A DNA stretch of 15,306 bases. It comes from Aphodosoma sp045614825. GTDB taxonomy: Bacteria > Bacteroidota > Bacteroidia > Bacteroidales > Paludibacteraceae. Under the pieces are notes generated by a model. That model saw only the letters and a list, made by a program, of their open reading frames with translations. It made no database searches and was not told the DNA's origin. Positions within the stretch are counted from its first letter, which is position 1; every line of letters starts with the position of its first letter. Shown piece by piece: positions 14,441-15,306 of the stretch. The stretch lies in assembly GCA_045614825.1 (NCBI GenBank), contig JAZLDO010000174.1:1-15306 (forward strand), written 5' to 3'. Position numbers and translations under genes: made by a program.

Positions 14441-14480
14441 AAAAAGTAGAGGCGCAAAGATTTTTGCGCCTCTACTTTTT
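14441..14480 (-). terminator. Intrinsic terminator after dnaK
   Basis: A perfect 18-bp stem (14441-14458 with 14463-14480) with a 4-base loop and the GC-rich core TAGAGGCGC. On the minus strand it begins 14 bases after the dnaK stop and ends in five Ts. It separates dnaK from the lipoprotein promoter. Confidence 0.92.
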
Positions 14481-14493
14481 ATATATTACGTGA

Positions 14494-15306
14494 TTATTTC
14501 ACTTCTTCGAAGTCAACATCAGTTACGTTGTCGCCACCTTGGTTGCCACCTTGAGCACCTGCGTTGAAATCAGGGCCTGGTTGAGCACCACCTTGAGCGT
14601 TAGCCGCGTTGTACATATCTTGACTTGCTGCGTGGAATGCTGTGTTGAGAGCTTCCATAGCCTTGTCGATAGCTTCAAGGTTTTGCTCTTTGTGAGCAGT
14701 TTTGAGTTGTTCGAGAGCTGATTCGATAGGAGCTTTTTTGTCAGCAGGAAGTTTATCACCAAGTTCTTTAAGTTGTTTTTCTGTTTGGAAAATCATACCA
14801 TCGGCTTGGTTAAGTTTGTCGATACGTTCTTTTTCTTTTTTATCTGCTTCGGCATTTGCTTCAGCTTCAGCTTTCATACGTTTGATTTCTTCATCAGAAA
14901 GACCAGAAGAAGCCTCGATACGAATAGATTGTTCTTTGCCTGTAGCTTTGTCTTTAGCAGACACTTTGAGGATACCATTGGCATCGATGTCGAAAGTAAC
15001 TTCGATTTGAGGTACACCACGTGGAGCAGCAGGGATGCCATCGAGGTGGAACATACCGATTTGTTTATTTTGAGCAGCCATTGGACGTTCGCCTTGGAGT
15101 ACGTTGATTTGTACAGAAGGTTGGTTGTCGCTAGCAGTAGAGAATACCTCAGATTTTTTAGTAGGAATAGTAGTATTAGCATCGATGAGGCGAGTCATGA
15201 CACCACCCATAGTTTCGATACCGAGAGAAAGAGGAGTAACGTCGAGAAGGAGGACGTCTTTCACTTCGCCAGTGAGGACAGCACCTTGGATAGCAGCACC
15301 TACAGC
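14494..15306 (-). CDS. dnaK: Chaperone DnaK (Hsp70), C-terminal part
   Basis: DnaK is the ATP-dependent Hsp70 chaperone that binds unfolded segments of proteins with DnaJ and GrpE. The frame stays open to the window edge, so 270 residues of the usual 630-640 are present and the ATPase domain is mostly missing. The visible part starts with the end of the ATPase domain (AVGAAIQGAVLTGEV), then the interdomain linker DVLLLDVTP and the substrate-binding beta domain (SLGIETMGGVMTRLI, QGERPMAAQNKQIGMFHLDGI). The helical lid follows, then a Gly/Asn/Gln-rich tail ending DVDFEEVK, close to the usual acidic C-terminus. The GTG at 15264 codes an internal Val and is not a start. A strong terminator follows the stop. 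Confidence 0.97.
   Translation of the reverse strand, partial: AVGAAIQGAVLTGEVKDVLLLDVTPLSLGIETMGGVMTRLIDANTTIPTKKSEVFSTASDNQPSVQINVLQGERPMAAQNKQIGMFHLDGIPAAPRGVPQIEVTFDIDANGILKVSAKDKATGKEQSIRIEASSGLSDEEIKRMKAEAEANAEADKKEKERIDKLNQADGMIFQTEKQLKELGDKLPADKKAPIESALEQLKTAHKEQNLEAIDKAMEALNTAFHAASQDMYNAANAQGGAQPGPDFNAGAQGGNQGGDNVTDVDFEEVK

Overview
The window looks like a piece of a Bacteroidales (phylum Bacteroidota) chromosome. The evidence is AT-rich DNA, three promoters close to the Bacteroidota consensus (TTTG, about 20 bp, TAnnTTTG), no obvious Shine-Dalgarno sequences, a lipoprotein with a Bacteroidota-style signal peptide, an rseC-rnfBCDGEA operon, and a rimP-nusA-infB cluster whose IF2 has a very long Lys/Glu linker. 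The genus cannot be named from the sequence alone.

Plus strand, left half: the 3' end of an unrecognised gene with beta-rich repeats (1-710), then a consensus promoter (699-729) and a complete seven-gene unit: rseC, rnfB, rnfC, rnfD, rnfG, rnfE, rnfA (756-6890). The six rnf genes encode the membrane complex that moves electrons between ferredoxin and NAD+ and couples this to ion transport. RseC-family proteins are often encoded beside Rnf/Rsx genes. The unit probably ends at a strong 22-bp hairpin terminator (7095-7144) shared with the converging genes on the other strand.

Minus strand, right half, read from right to left: the 3' two-fifths of dnaK (from the window edge to 14494) with its terminator; a lipoprotein gene (14305-13193) with its own promoter and terminator; then a promoter, a leader hairpin and rimP-nusA-infB (12991-8063), the ribosome-maturation, transcription-elongation and translation-initiation cluster. 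A hairpin terminator follows infB, and then comes a CvpA-family membrane protein gene (7965-7420).

The parts that the genes do not explain are mostly intergenic. Seven-base tandem repeats (GTTGAAA, ATTTCAA, GTTTAGA and variants) fill most of the longer spacers inside both operons, often as two facing arms that could form hairpins. One arm is part of the coding end of rnfG. The convergent intergenic region (6891-7419) holds a block of four or five small hairpins that could be a structured RNA or a dispersed repeat. Among the proteins, the notable oddities are an RnfB with a roughly 75-residue Glu/Lys/Ile heptad tail, an RnfG whose C-terminus repeats a motif resembling its own flavin-attachment site, three copies of a short motif in the IF2 linker, and the same lipoprotein-type domain at both ends of the window. 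No mobile element, CRISPR array, tRNA or rRNA was seen.
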